Source: Fictibacillus halophilus
GTDB lineage: Bacteria; Bacillota; Bacilli; Bacillales; Fictibacillaceae
Direction of reading: 5' to 3'
NCBI RefSeq assembly: GCF_016401385.1
Contig: NZ_JAEACF010000001.1
Location: 2,914,001-2,978,000 of the forward strand
Length of the DNA stretch: 64,000 nt
Shown here: positions 17,410 to 25,446 of the stretch, piece after piece
Position numbering within the stretch: position 1 is the stretch's first letter
How the letters are laid out: every line of letters begins with the position of its first letter
The notes under the pieces: generated by a model
Databases searched by the model: none
What the model was told of the DNA's origin: nothing
What the model saw: only the letters and a program-made list of their open reading frames with translations
Translations under genes and position numbers: made by a program

Positions 17410-18540
17410 TTATTCCCTAAAAGAATGCTTGCTATTAATAATTGTTTTTAGATTCCCACGCCATAAAACGTCTTTTAATTCCCTTGGACGGAAAGGTAAA
17501 ATGGGTGTTAAATAGGGAATTCCATAAGGTTTTAAATAGGTTGCCCATAAAAAAAATAGTGTAAAAGCTACGATTAATCCACTAAAACCAAGGAAGTAAG
17601 CAACGATTAACATCAACCACCGAAGAGTCGTTGATAGCGGAACGATGCCTTTTACAAGGACTAAGAACACACACAACTGATTTAATCCCGCAACTACTAA
17701 TCCAGCAGGGCTGATCAAATGGATGGTTAATGCATGTTCACCGACTACCAACGTGGCTAATACGGTGATCATAATCGTTAAACTTTTATAGATATGCAAA
17801 GAAACATCGAACGTTATCCTTAGAATAAATAAGATAAATGCCATTTCCCAAAACGCACCCAGTACCTCTTTACCGTGAAACCACCCATTAATGACTTCGG
17901 ATTCAATACTCCCCGAATGAAACCTTTCCACGGCTACATAGATACTAGGTAAAAATACAGTTACCAAAAACCCAAACATTCTCATCAAACGATTTGCAAA
18001 GGAACCGTAACTAGTCGTATACTCGTTTTCCGTTTGAAACAATTCCCAAAATAGTAATGGTGCAACTAATGCATAAGGGGTGTGGTCCGCTATAATCACT
18101 ACTTTACCTTGCATGAGATCAGAAGCGATTGTTTCAAACCGTTCTGTAAACTTCGTCGTAGGAAACAATCCCGAACCTTTAACCTTTAATTCATCTGCTA
18201 TCACTTCTGCATTAAACATATAGTCTATTTCTAGTAAAGAGATTTTTTTCATGACACGCTTCAACGTGGTTGTATCTACTTTTCCCTCAATATAAAACAC
18301 TTTTACATTGGTCTTTGCATCTCTGCCAATGATATAATTTACAATTTTTAAAGGCGCCCCGTTTACCATATGTTTAAGGATTTTCGTGTTAGTTTCCAAT
18401 GATTCAGTCATGCCAATCTCTTGACCGAATACAGTCCGTTCGCTCGTTGCTTCCTCTAAAGCACGTTCGGGTAATTTCGAATTCTGTTGTTCATTTTGTT
18501 CAATTAATTTTTCCAACAATCTCTCTATGTTTTTACTCAA
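17410..18540 (-). CDS. Divergent orphan GerA-family spore germination protein
   Basis: A 376-residue homologue of germinant receptor A subunits, which are usually about 480-500 residues. The N-terminal soluble part has the degraded family marks FYIEGKVD, FPTTKFTERFETIASDLMQGKVVIIADHTPYALVAPLLFWELFQ and FGFLVTVFLPSIYVAVERFH. At least four membrane spans follow. The usual REAGVRLP-type segment is replaced by ILFILRITFDVSLH. The start is TTG at 18540, nine bases after GAGGTG. No GerB or GerC gene is adjacent, so it is either an accessory subunit or on its way to loss. Confidence 0.75.
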   Translation of the reverse strand: MSKNIERLLEKLIEQNEQQNSKLPERALEEATSERTVFGQEIGMTESLETNTKILKHMVNGAPLKIVNYIIGRDAKTNVKVFYIEGKVDTTTLKRVMKKISLLEIDYMFNAEVIADELKVKGSGLFPTTKFTERFETIASDLMQGKVVIIADHTPYALVAPLLFWELFQTENEYTTSYGSFANRLMRMFGFLVTVFLPSIYVAVERFHSGSIESEVINGWFHGKEVLGAFWEMAFILFILRITFDVSLHIYKSLTIMITVLATLVVGEHALTIHLISPAGLVVAGLNQLCVFLVLVKGIVPLSTTLRWLMLIVAYFLGFSGLIVAFTLFFLWATYLKPYGIPYLTPILPFRPRELKDVLWRGNLKTIINSKHSFRE

Positions 18541-18576
18541 TGAATACCACACCTCATTTCAAAGGGTAGTATTCCC

Positions 18577-18624
18577 ATGAATAAAGCTAAAAAACCTAAA
18601 TACAGAAAACATGAGGAGGTTTGA
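18577..18624 (+). CDS. 15-codon ORF overlapping the next small ORF
   Basis: This ORF reads MNKAKKPKYRKHEEV, ten bases after AAGGG. Its TGA (18622-18624) overlaps the TTG of the following ORF (TTGA), and an AGGAGG lies inside its last codons. It could be a translated leader that hands ribosomes to the next frame, or chance. Weak evidence. Confidence 0.3.
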   Translation: MNKAKKPKYRKHEEV

Positions 18625-18821
18625 ATACAAAGGGTTTCTGCCCGTACAAACCACAAAATCATCTGCTGAATCAGTCCATATACATTCCTGTTTATGTGAA
18701 GATTCCGGATGGGAAGAACCGTCCAAAGCCAACAGAGTTAACTTTTACGACTACCTCTGAAGCAGATAACAGTAAAATCTCGACCGTGGTTCACAAGGTC
18801 GGACCTGGGAAAGGTAAATAA
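18621..18821 (+). CDS. 66-residue protein, unknown
   Basis: A TTG-started ORF (MNTKGFCPYKPQNHLLNQSI...). The C-terminal part, with PVYVKIPDGKNRPKPTELTF and VVHKVGPGKGK, looks like genuine protein, and a strong terminator follows at once. Its ribosome site AGGAGG is only one base from the TTG, too close for normal initiation, so translational coupling to the overlapping 15-codon ORF is likely. It is divergent from the GerA-like gene. Not recognised. Confidence 0.5.
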   Translation: MNTKGFCPYKPQNHLLNQSIYIPVYVKIPDGKNRPKPTELTFTTTSEADNSKISTVVHKVGPGKGK

Positions 18822-18824
18822 AAT

Positions 18825-18865
18825 GGAAAGGAGGAGTGATCGCGATGATCACTCCTCTCCTTTTT
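18825..18865. terminator. Strong bidirectional terminator
   Basis: The long stem AAAGGAGGAGTGATC/GATCACTCCTCTCCTTT is flanked by A and T runs, between convergent genes. Confidence 0.85.
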
Positions 18866-19211
18866 AAAACGCGTATTGAAACAGCCCATAATAGAGAGGA
18901 CCGATCATAATTAGTGCCGTAATACCGAATACCGCTGGGCGAGCGGCTCTTGGAATCTCGTTTGCGTCTTCATTAAACTTCTTAAGTCCATACGCTAGAT
19001 CCCACACCAATCCACCGATGAAAACAACTTTCCATAGAAGTGGTGTGAAGAGCTCATTGCTCGTTACATACCCGAACAATCCGATCCACGTAATGATTGA
19101 AATAACGAAATCTAGTTTCGCAGAGTGAGTCTTGTATCCGCCTTTAATGAAATAGCCGATGGCAAGAGTACCTAGAATTCCAAGATAAAGTGTCCATAAA
19201 ATATTCGTCAT
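18864..19211 (-). CDS. Four-span membrane protein, unknown
   Basis: A 115-residue protein with four hydrophobic segments (IGILGTLAIGYFI-like, FVISIITWIGLFGYV, WKVVFIGGLVWDLAYGL, VFGITALIMIGPLYYGLF). A conserved-looking charged loop (KKFNEDANEIPRAARP) precedes the last span. The ribosome site AAGGGG is ten bases from the ATG. I do not recognise the family. Confidence 0.65.
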   Translation of the reverse strand: MTNILWTLYLGILGTLAIGYFIKGGYKTHSAKLDFVISIITWIGLFGYVTSNELFTPLLWKVVFIGGLVWDLAYGLKKFNEDANEIPRAARPAVFGITALIMIGPLYYGLFQYAF

Positions 19212-19301
19212 ACCCTCATGTCCCCTTTTTTCTGTCTGTGATTTTATTATAAATCTTACATTTACTTCCGAAAAGGTGTGTTGGTAGACTTTTTGTTATA
19301 T

Positions 19302-19332
19302 AAAAAAAGCAACTTCGCTTAGGAAGTTGCTT
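19302..19332 (-). terminator. Terminator of the sacB-levB transcription unit
   Basis: A perfect stem GCAACTTC/GAAGTTGC is followed by TTTTTTT on the minus strand. It lies more than 200 bp beyond the levB stop, so the intervening repeat array should be part of the levB 3' untranslated region. Confidence 0.8.
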
Positions 19333-19353
19333 TACTTTTGTGTTGTGGGTGGT

Positions 19354-19390
19354 TTTACGGTACGTGTTTTTATATTTGTTACACGTTCAC
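19354..19390 (+). repeat. 37-bp leader element, copy 2
   Basis: Identical to 4181-4217 except one A/G change, and also placed immediately before a 21-bp-step array. A partly inverted piece of it (TATAAACACGT) reappears after the array at about 19507-19517. Confidence 0.85.
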
Positions 19391-19500
19391 CGGTAAATGG
19401 TGCGTGACCACCTGTAGATGGCTGCTAACCACCTGAAACGATGCTGTGACCACTGGTAGACACCCCACGACCACCTGTAAACCACACATAACCACCGATA
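19385..19500 (+). repeat. 21-bp-step array (core GACCACCTGTAGA)
   Basis: Core copies start at 19406, 19427, 19448, 19469 and 19490, every step exactly 21 bp, with a decayed copy at 19385. Core variants are GACCACCTGTA, AACCACCTGAA, GACCACTGGTA, GACCACCTGTA and AACCACCGATA. The 10 or so bases between cores are unrelated. The 338-bp gap 19212-19549 holds only this array, its leader and a terminator. Confidence 0.85.
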
Positions 19501-19549
19501 GCAGGTATAAACACGTTTAACAAAACCCTCTTACACACAAAAATCACAC

Positions 19550-21094
19550 TCAATCTATATGCTTAACCTGTAAATTCTCAAAAATAGCTTCTCCACCTTC
19601 AGAAAATAGCGTTATTCCCTGATCATGATGCTCCGGATACACAAGACTTGAGTGCGCGACTCTTCCATCATCTACAAACACTTCCACACTTGTCTTATCC
19701 ACGAGGATTTTTAAGTGAACATTTCGTTTTTCAGAAGAAAATGGCGCTTTGCTCTCTACATGTTGACCGCTTTTATCGGGTTGGTTAGCAGCCGATCGGT
19801 TCACGTAGGAAAACTGCCCTTCTGTATGAATCCCCACATCAATATGGCGGTTCTTATCTTCGGACTCTCGAAGTCTTAAACCTATATTCTGGCTGTCTTC
19901 CCAGCTGATATCTGTTTCTAACACGTACGAATCTCCAGATACATCGAGCGTTTTTTCTCCATCCACTTTAACCTGCTGGAATGAATCCCTATAACTCGTT
20001 AAGTGATCTAATGCCGCAACGGGTTGTGACGCTAAATAATACCGATCAGCATCAGCATCTCGTTTCAACTGAAGTTCACGCACCACTGAATCCATACCGT
20101 TAAAATCTTCTTTCATCGTCGGCGTTTCGTGCGGATAACTCCAGTTGTTCATCCAAGCGAGCGCATATCTTTTCGCATCAGGATCACTCTTCTCTCTTTC
20201 ATCGAACGTCACGCCGCCATACCAATCAAAGCCGTGATCCAGCCATTCTGGTTCCTCATGATCAACGGCAAACGACTCTCCGTTAAAATCTCCTGTCCAA
20301 TACGCGTACGTGTTAGGCTTTCCAGACGAGAGGCCGTTCGCGCTCACACCGAGCACCCATTGCAACGTTCCATCGTCCGCTCGCATCAAAAAGAGATCAG
20401 GACATTCAACTAGCCCAATATCTTTTGTTTGAAAATCGCTCGTAAACCTCCAGTTTTTCACATCTTCCGACTCATAAAATCCGATTTTCGTCCCTTCTGC
20501 CATCAGCATGATCCATTTTTTTCGCTCATTATCCCTGACGACTTTAGGGTCTCTAAAATCTTTCGTTCCCGGATTATCTAAGACCGGATCCTCGCCATGA
20601 GGTTTAAACGTCTTTCCTTCATCCGTACTGTACCAGAGAAACTGCTTTTGTTTTCCGCCGTCTTTTGAAGGCTGTGTCAGAATTGCGATAAATGCATTCT
20701 TCCCGAACCCAGCGGTATTTTCTTTATCGATTACTACAGAACCTGACCAAACATCTCCGTTGCCATTTGTAAATTTCGGTATCGCCACGCCTTCATCTTT
20801 CCAGTTCACAAGGTCTTCTGACGTTGCATGACGCCACTCTGTTCCGTTTTCGTCTGGGAAATCTTTGTTATACAAATAGTAGTAGTGATATTTCCCTTTA
20901 TAATAGACCGGCTTCTGCGGATCGTTCTTCCACTTATCAGGCGTTGTAAAATGATAATCCGCCCGGTACGATGGATCGTTCTCCTTTTTCGGAACCGGCT
21001 TACTCGATTCCTCCACTAAATGATTCACTAGTAACATGCCTGCAAACAGTAAACTTAGAATAAATAATAATGGCCATTTGTCATTCTTATACAT
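19550..21094 (-). CDS. levB: Levan-biose-producing endolevanase (GH32), membrane-anchored
   Basis: A 514-residue GH32 fructan hydrolase that cuts levan to levanbiose outside the cell. An uncleaved-looking N-terminal hydrophobic segment (residues 8-25) anchors or exports it. The catalytic set is visible: nucleophile D58 in KNDPQKP (in place of WMNDPNG), D182 in RDPK and acid/base E230 in ECPD. Length and sequence follow B. subtilis LevB (YveB) closely, including WMNNWSYPHETPTMK. It lies downstream of sacB as in B. subtilis, with a terminator-like hairpin between, so its expression probably depends on read-through. Confidence 0.93.
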   Translation of the reverse strand: MYKNDKWPLLFILSLLFAGMLLVNHLVEESSKPVPKKENDPSYRADYHFTTPDKWKNDPQKPVYYKGKYHYYYLYNKDFPDENGTEWRHATSEDLVNWKDEGVAIPKFTNGNGDVWSGSVVIDKENTAGFGKNAFIAILTQPSKDGGKQKQFLWYSTDEGKTFKPHGEDPVLDNPGTKDFRDPKVVRDNERKKWIMLMAEGTKIGFYESEDVKNWRFTSDFQTKDIGLVECPDLFLMRADDGTLQWVLGVSANGLSSGKPNTYAYWTGDFNGESFAVDHEEPEWLDHGFDWYGGVTFDEREKSDPDAKRYALAWMNNWSYPHETPTMKEDFNGMDSVVRELQLKRDADADRYYLASQPVAALDHLTSYRDSFQQVKVDGEKTLDVSGDSYVLETDISWEDSQNIGLRLRESEDKNRHIDVGIHTEGQFSYVNRSAANQPDKSGQHVESKAPFSSEKRNVHLKILVDKTSVEVFVDDGRVAHSSLVYPEHHDQGITLFSEGGEAIFENLQVKHID

Positions 21095-21120
21095 TGGTTA
21101 ACCTCCTAGTGATCCCTAAA

Positions 21121-21153
21121 TAAAAAGAAATGCCATCTCTGGCATTTCCTTTT
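21121..21153 (-). terminator. Hairpin between sacB and levB
   Basis: The minus-strand stem GAAATGCCA/TGGCATTTC is followed by TTTTTATTT. It probably gives partial termination, leaving less levB than sacB message. Confidence 0.7.
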
Positions 21154-21201
21154 GGTTGATTTGTAGGGTAGGTCGAAAATTGAATGATAGAAAAATCTTT
21201 A

Positions 21202-22659
21202 TTACTTCGTTAGTTGTCCTTGTTCAAGGATGCTGTTTTTCACAACAGATGTGTGTGGGCCTTTGATGTTCATCTCGAAGCTTGGTGCAAATGTTGATTT
21301 ACGATCTTCGAAAAAGCCTCTGTTTGTCATGTAGCTTGTTACAACGACATTGTCGCTATTTTCTTGTGGAATCGCGTAGTGTGCATACGTCCAAGTGATG
21401 TCTTTCGGATCTTGGTCTTGGTGCAGCACGATACCCGTTTTATTCAACGGCTTGAACGGACCGTCTAGAGAGTTCGCAGAATATCCAAGCATGTAGATGT
21501 CTTTGTCATCAATGCCGTCAATTGTCATTTTAGAACCACGACTGCTTGTGAAGAGGTACCATTTGCCATCTTTTTTGAAGATGTTCGGTCGCTCGATCTC
21601 ATCTGTTACGGTGTTAGATACGATCAGTGGCTTCATCACTTTTTTCACAGAATAATCGTCGTTGATTTCGATGATTCCGATCGCACCGTTTGCTTTTTCA
21701 GCTGTTTCTTTCTTGTCGCTTGCTAAAAGCTTCTTCTTTTCATCTTGGAAGAAAGCGTTGCTCTTTCCGTAGTACGCTTGGTTATAAAGAGATTCTTCTC
21801 CTTGGTAACCTGTTTCAGTACCTGTGTTGGCTTCAAATACTAAATATTTGCGGCCGTCTTCTTCGATATAGTGAGGATCTCTGAACGTATGGTTATCGTT
21901 GTAGTCTCCACCACCGAATGCTTTTTCAACCGTTTGGTACATCTTGCTGTCTCCGCCTTCAAAGATAGACTTGTAATCTTCTACACCGTCGATCTCAAGC
22001 GTTTTGCTATCTGGTTGAGAAAGGTTTACTTGTGCGGTTGTTAACGTTTGTTTACCGAAACGGTCTTGATCAGGCTTGAATGCTTCACGGTTTGTATAGA
22101 ACAAACGAACTTCGCCTTCAGAGGTGAACGTTGCAGAACCAGACCACTCTTCAGATTGACGCTCTAAGTATTTATCGTTTGCTTTGAATTTGTCATCGTC
22201 CTCGAAAACACGTCCAGCATTTTTCCAGGCATCGATGGATTGGTCATCTGCTTTTTTATAGAACATGTAGATGAACGTGTCGTTCGGGTTCTTCGGGTCA
22301 CCCGCTAGACCGAAAACGATGTGATAGCCTTTATATTCAGCAACCGTTCCGTCCGCGTTTTGAAGTGGCCACGTATCCCACACATCCATGTCGATCTGTT
22401 TGCCGTTTTCGTCAACCTTCTTAGCTGACTCTACGTTCTTGATCGTTGATGCATCAAATTTTGGCACCGTATATTTTGGATCGTTATGTTGATTGATCAT
22501 CTGCTTCATGTCGTAGCGCGTGATCTGTGAAGTTCCGTACGTTTCTTTAAAATCTGAAGGGGTTTGACCTGACGCGAATGTTGTTGCGCCCCCTCCTAAT
22601 AAAATCGCAGTACTGAGTGATACGACAGCTACTTTTTTCGCCATATTACGATAGTTCAT
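21202..22659 (-). CDS. sacB: Levansucrase (GH68)
   Basis: A 485-residue secreted enzyme that builds levan from sucrose. A signal peptide (residues 1-30, ending TTFAS) precedes the mature part. The catalytic residues are D95 in VWDTWPLQNADG, D261 in RDPHY and the glutamate of DEIER at 354-356. Compared with B. subtilis SacB there is a short insertion before the first aspartate (VDENGKQIDM). The upstream region has no SacY-type RAT that I can recognise. The kinase/regulator/binding-protein genes immediately upstream are the better candidates for control. Confidence 0.96.
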   Translation of the reverse strand: MNYRNMAKKVAVVSLSTAILLGGGATTFASGQTPSDFKETYGTSQITRYDMKQMINQHNDPKYTVPKFDASTIKNVESAKKVDENGKQIDMDVWDTWPLQNADGTVAEYKGYHIVFGLAGDPKNPNDTFIYMFYKKADDQSIDAWKNAGRVFEDDDKFKANDKYLERQSEEWSGSATFTSEGEVRLFYTNREAFKPDQDRFGKQTLTTAQVNLSQPDSKTLEIDGVEDYKSIFEGGDSKMYQTVEKAFGGGDYNDNHTFRDPHYIEEDGRKYLVFEANTGTETGYQGEESLYNQAYYGKSNAFFQDEKKKLLASDKKETAEKANGAIGIIEINDDYSVKKVMKPLIVSNTVTDEIERPNIFKKDGKWYLFTSSRGSKMTIDGIDDKDIYMLGYSANSLDGPFKPLNKTGIVLHQDQDPKDITWTYAHYAIPQENSDNVVVTSYMTNRGFFEDRKSTFAPSFEMNIKGPHTSVVKNSILEQGQLTK

Positions 22660-22941
22660 ACGTATTCCTCCTATGTGATTTTCGTTGGGACTGATCTAGC
22701 AGTTCCAATCTGTTGTGACTTGCAAGTACAAGTATAGGGGAGGTTTTGGCAAGTAGATATGGCATAGATTGATGAGGATTTCGTCTTAAATTGATATCTT
22801 GTAAATGGTTTTGGTGAAAAGCATCATTGTATTGATAAGTTGTTACTGTGTAAGATGCAAGACAGGTAAGAATATTAATTACTAAACACCGAGGTGGCTC
22901 ACTGCATGTTCCCTGCAAGGGAGATCCACCACTTTCACAAC
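22660..22941 (-). promoter_or_regulatory. sacB upstream region with a stem-loop
   Basis: This region holds no gene. A stem-loop lies at 22893-22930 (GGTGG/CCACC with inner CTC/GAG and TGCA/TGCA) just after the terminator of the sugar-binding protein gene. I could not assign -35/-10 boxes with confidence. The sacB ribosome site is AGGAGG before the ATG. Confidence 0.45.
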
Positions 22942-22969
22942 AAAAAAGACCCCTTATCAAGGAGTCTCA
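22942..22969 (-). terminator. Terminator of the sugar-binding protein gene
   Basis: The minus-strand stem GACTCCTTGATAAGGGGTC is followed by TTTTTT, right after the stop codon. It separates the sensor genes from sacB. Confidence 0.8.
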
Positions 22970-24244
22970 TCACTCTTGTGTTTCACGTGCTCTGTCCCAA
23001 GAAAGCTGAAATTCGCGCAACAGCTGCTGTCGTGTCAGTTGTTTACCTACATACATCTGCATGGCAGATCCAAACTCTTCTTTCACCCCTGCGGGAAAAC
23101 CGTTCCAGTTAGCATCCAGTGTGTTGCCTTTTTTGTATGCGGCTATCGTCTCTTTTGCAAGCGGTCCTAAGTCATCCGTTTTAATGTTTTTAAAAACCGG
23201 GATGAACTTAAAGCGCTCGGTGATGAATGTTTGCCCTTTTTCAGAACTCACCATCCAGTTTAAAAAGCGCTTCGCTTCTTTCTTATCTGATGAATCTGCC
23301 TGCTTGTTCACGACCCAATAGTTCGGCACGCTCACCACAAGCTGATCTGTCGGATCGGCGTTAATCGGTATCGGCATAAATCCAACATCCAGGTTAGAAG
23401 CACGTTCATCGATCATCGGCTGAATCCAGTTTCCTTGAAGAATCATCGCGGCTTTCCCTTTCCCAAAGAGGTTCACTTCCATGTTGTAATCCGTCGTTAA
23501 CGGATCGGCGTTTCCGTATTCCAGCGTAACATCCAACAGATCGATCACATCATGAAACAAGGGGTTATCCGGAATTTGAACTTCACCTGCATTCAACTTT
23601 TTTATAAAAGCATCAGGATCTTTCTGTCTCGCAAAAGCCACGTTTAATAAGTGGACACCGAGCTTCCAGTCCTCATAATAGCCGGTTGCGAACGGGGTGA
23701 TTCCTTTTTTCTCTAGCATCGCCGCTGCCTTTTTCAACTCTGAAAGTGTCTCTGGTGCTCGCTCGACACCCGCACGTTGAAACAGCTCCTTATTATAAAT
23801 AAAGCCGTAGCCTTCTAAATTCATAGGCATTCCGTACACGTTTCCGTCCATTTTGATCGCGTCAAGCGTACCTGGATAGACTTCCTTGACCCATCGCTCA
23901 TCTGACAAATTTTCTAGGTACGGCAGCCACGTCTCAGCATTCTCATACCCTGTGTTTGTAAAAATATCCGGCCCCTTTCCTGAAGCGAGCTCCGCTTTCA
24001 AGTCAGAATAATCATCAGCTGCTCCTCCGACCGTACGAATCCGTATATCAATCTCAGGATTTTCTTTTTCATATACTTTCGCGAGCTCTTCAAATTCAGA
24101 AGCGATCTCTACTTTCGGATTACGAATATCGAGAACGACCTTTTTCTCTATCTTTGCTTCTTTTTTAGGCCTCGTATCACTCTCTGTCTGACAGCCCGCG
24201 AGAAGGATCATTATCATACCGATACTTACATACTGCTTTTTCAT
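22970..24244 (-). CDS. Sugar-binding lipoprotein, likely sensor subunit
   Basis: A 424-residue family 1 extracellular solute-binding protein. A lipobox (MILLAGC) places it on the outer face of the membrane. Marks include DIFTNTGYENAETW, YGMPMNLEGYGFIYNKELF and KGKAAMILQGNWIQPM. No ABC permease gene is adjacent, while a kinase and response regulator are immediately upstream on the same strand and sacB-levB follow. I infer that it presents sucrose, fructan or fructose oligomers to the kinase, as LevQ/LevT do for LevRS in Streptococcus mutans. A GTG start at 24259 is possible; the ATG gives a normal signal peptide. Confidence 0.85.
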   Translation of the reverse strand: MKKQYVSIGMIMILLAGCQTESDTRPKKEAKIEKKVVLDIRNPKVEIASEFEELAKVYEKENPEIDIRIRTVGGAADDYSDLKAELASGKGPDIFTNTGYENAETWLPYLENLSDERWVKEVYPGTLDAIKMDGNVYGMPMNLEGYGFIYNKELFQRAGVERAPETLSELKKAAAMLEKKGITPFATGYYEDWKLGVHLLNVAFARQKDPDAFIKKLNAGEVQIPDNPLFHDVIDLLDVTLEYGNADPLTTDYNMEVNLFGKGKAAMILQGNWIQPMIDERASNLDVGFMPIPINADPTDQLVVSVPNYWVVNKQADSSDKKEAKRFLNWMVSSEKGQTFITERFKFIPVFKNIKTDDLGPLAKETIAAYKKGNTLDANWNGFPAGVKEEFGSAMQMYVGKQLTRQQLLREFQLSWDRARETQE

Positions 24245-24282
24245 GTCTTCTGGAATCACCCCTTTCTATAAAAATTTTCAGC

Positions 24283-25425
24283 TTATGCTTTTTCACCATT
24301 TCGATATTCAAACGGGGTTATACCCACTTCTTTTTTAAAAAGCTTAGAAAAGTATTTTTCATCTTGATACCCGAGCATCGTTGATATCGAAAAGATGCTT
24401 TCATCACTTTCCTTCAACCAACGTTTCGCCTGGTCAATCCTCAATTTTGTTATATATTTGGACAACGTCATGCCCGTTTCTTGCTTAAATTTACGAGAGA
24501 TATGCTCCCGGCTGAAAAAGAACCGGTTCGCTAGTCTCTCTAAACTCATATCTTCCATGTAGTATGTTTCAACATACGAAATAATATCGTTCATGCGCTG
24601 TTTCGCTTCAAGTTCGTCCAATCGCTGGATCGATCGGTAGTTTTGGTTTTCAAGCTCACTTTGGAGATCGTTATATTTTTCGTGAATCTCCTGAAGTGAC
24701 TGCAGCTCGCACTTTACGAGGCGCACCGGTATATCAAGCTCACGGCTCAAACTCTCTTCTACCAAAAACCACTCTTCCGGCAAGGTGATGAGCACACTTT
24801 GGTTACTATCACCCGGCAGCATTACAGCGTTCCCGATTTCCTGATCTACCAACTCATCAGCTAGTTTTTCAATATAAGGTGTCGGCTGATGCATCTGATA
24901 GAACGTTAATAATGTAAAATCATATTTTTCAGATGGTGGCAGGTTTGATGCGATGAAATCAAGGTCAGCCGGCTCACCGAGACAAGCGGCTAACATCGTC
25001 TGACTCCATCGAATCTTGACCGCATCCTCTTGGTACAGACGAGACTTTCTTTCCTCATCATAAGCGGCAACAGCTTTTTTCAGTACGTTGTTAAACGCCT
25101 CATCCTCGACCGGTTTTAATAGATAATCGAAGCTGTTATGCTGAATAGCTTTTCTCATAAACTGATAATCATCGTAACCCGTTATTAGTACTACTTTGCC
25201 TTCATACGAGATAGAATCCAGCCATTCAATCAGATCCAAGCCACTCATGCCAGGCATCTTAATATCGGTAAAAATAATTTCCGGCTGCTCTTTCTCGATG
25301 ATTTTCTTCGCTTCGTTTCCGTTTGCTGCTTCCAAGAGCTCCGTTATCCCGTGTTCATCCCATTTCCCGATATACCGAATAACATCGCGGACATTGAACT
25401 CATCGTCAGCTATCAACACTTTCAT
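24283..25425 (-). CDS. YesN-type AraC response regulator
   Basis: A 380-residue regulator with an N-terminal receiver (DD at 7-8, phosphorylation site D54 in IIFTDIKMPGMSG, K near residue 103 in YLLKPVE) and a C-terminal double HTH of the AraC family (residues about 280-378: SLERLANRFFFSREHISRKFKQETG, SIFSISTMLGYQDEKYFSKLFKKEVG). It lies 21 bp after the kinase gene. It is the likely activator of sacB-levB, inferred from context. Confidence 0.92.
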   Translation of the reverse strand: MKVLIADDEFNVRDVIRYIGKWDEHGITELLEAANGNEAKKIIEKEQPEIIFTDIKMPGMSGLDLIEWLDSISYEGKVVLITGYDDYQFMRKAIQHNSFDYLLKPVEDEAFNNVLKKAVAAYDEERKSRLYQEDAVKIRWSQTMLAACLGEPADLDFIASNLPPSEKYDFTLLTFYQMHQPTPYIEKLADELVDQEIGNAVMLPGDSNQSVLITLPEEWFLVEESLSRELDIPVRLVKCELQSLQEIHEKYNDLQSELENQNYRSIQRLDELEAKQRMNDIISYVETYYMEDMSLERLANRFFFSREHISRKFKQETGMTLSKYITKLRIDQAKRWLKESDESIFSISTMLGYQDEKYFSKLFKKEVGITPFEYRNGEKA

Positions 25426-25446
25426 TTGTTTCCCTACTTTCTGTCA

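Noticed and set aside
22646..22960. 104-codon minus-strand ORF upstream of sacB
   Set aside because: It covers the terminator, stem-loop and ribosome site of sacB, has no ribosome site of its own and no protein-like pattern.
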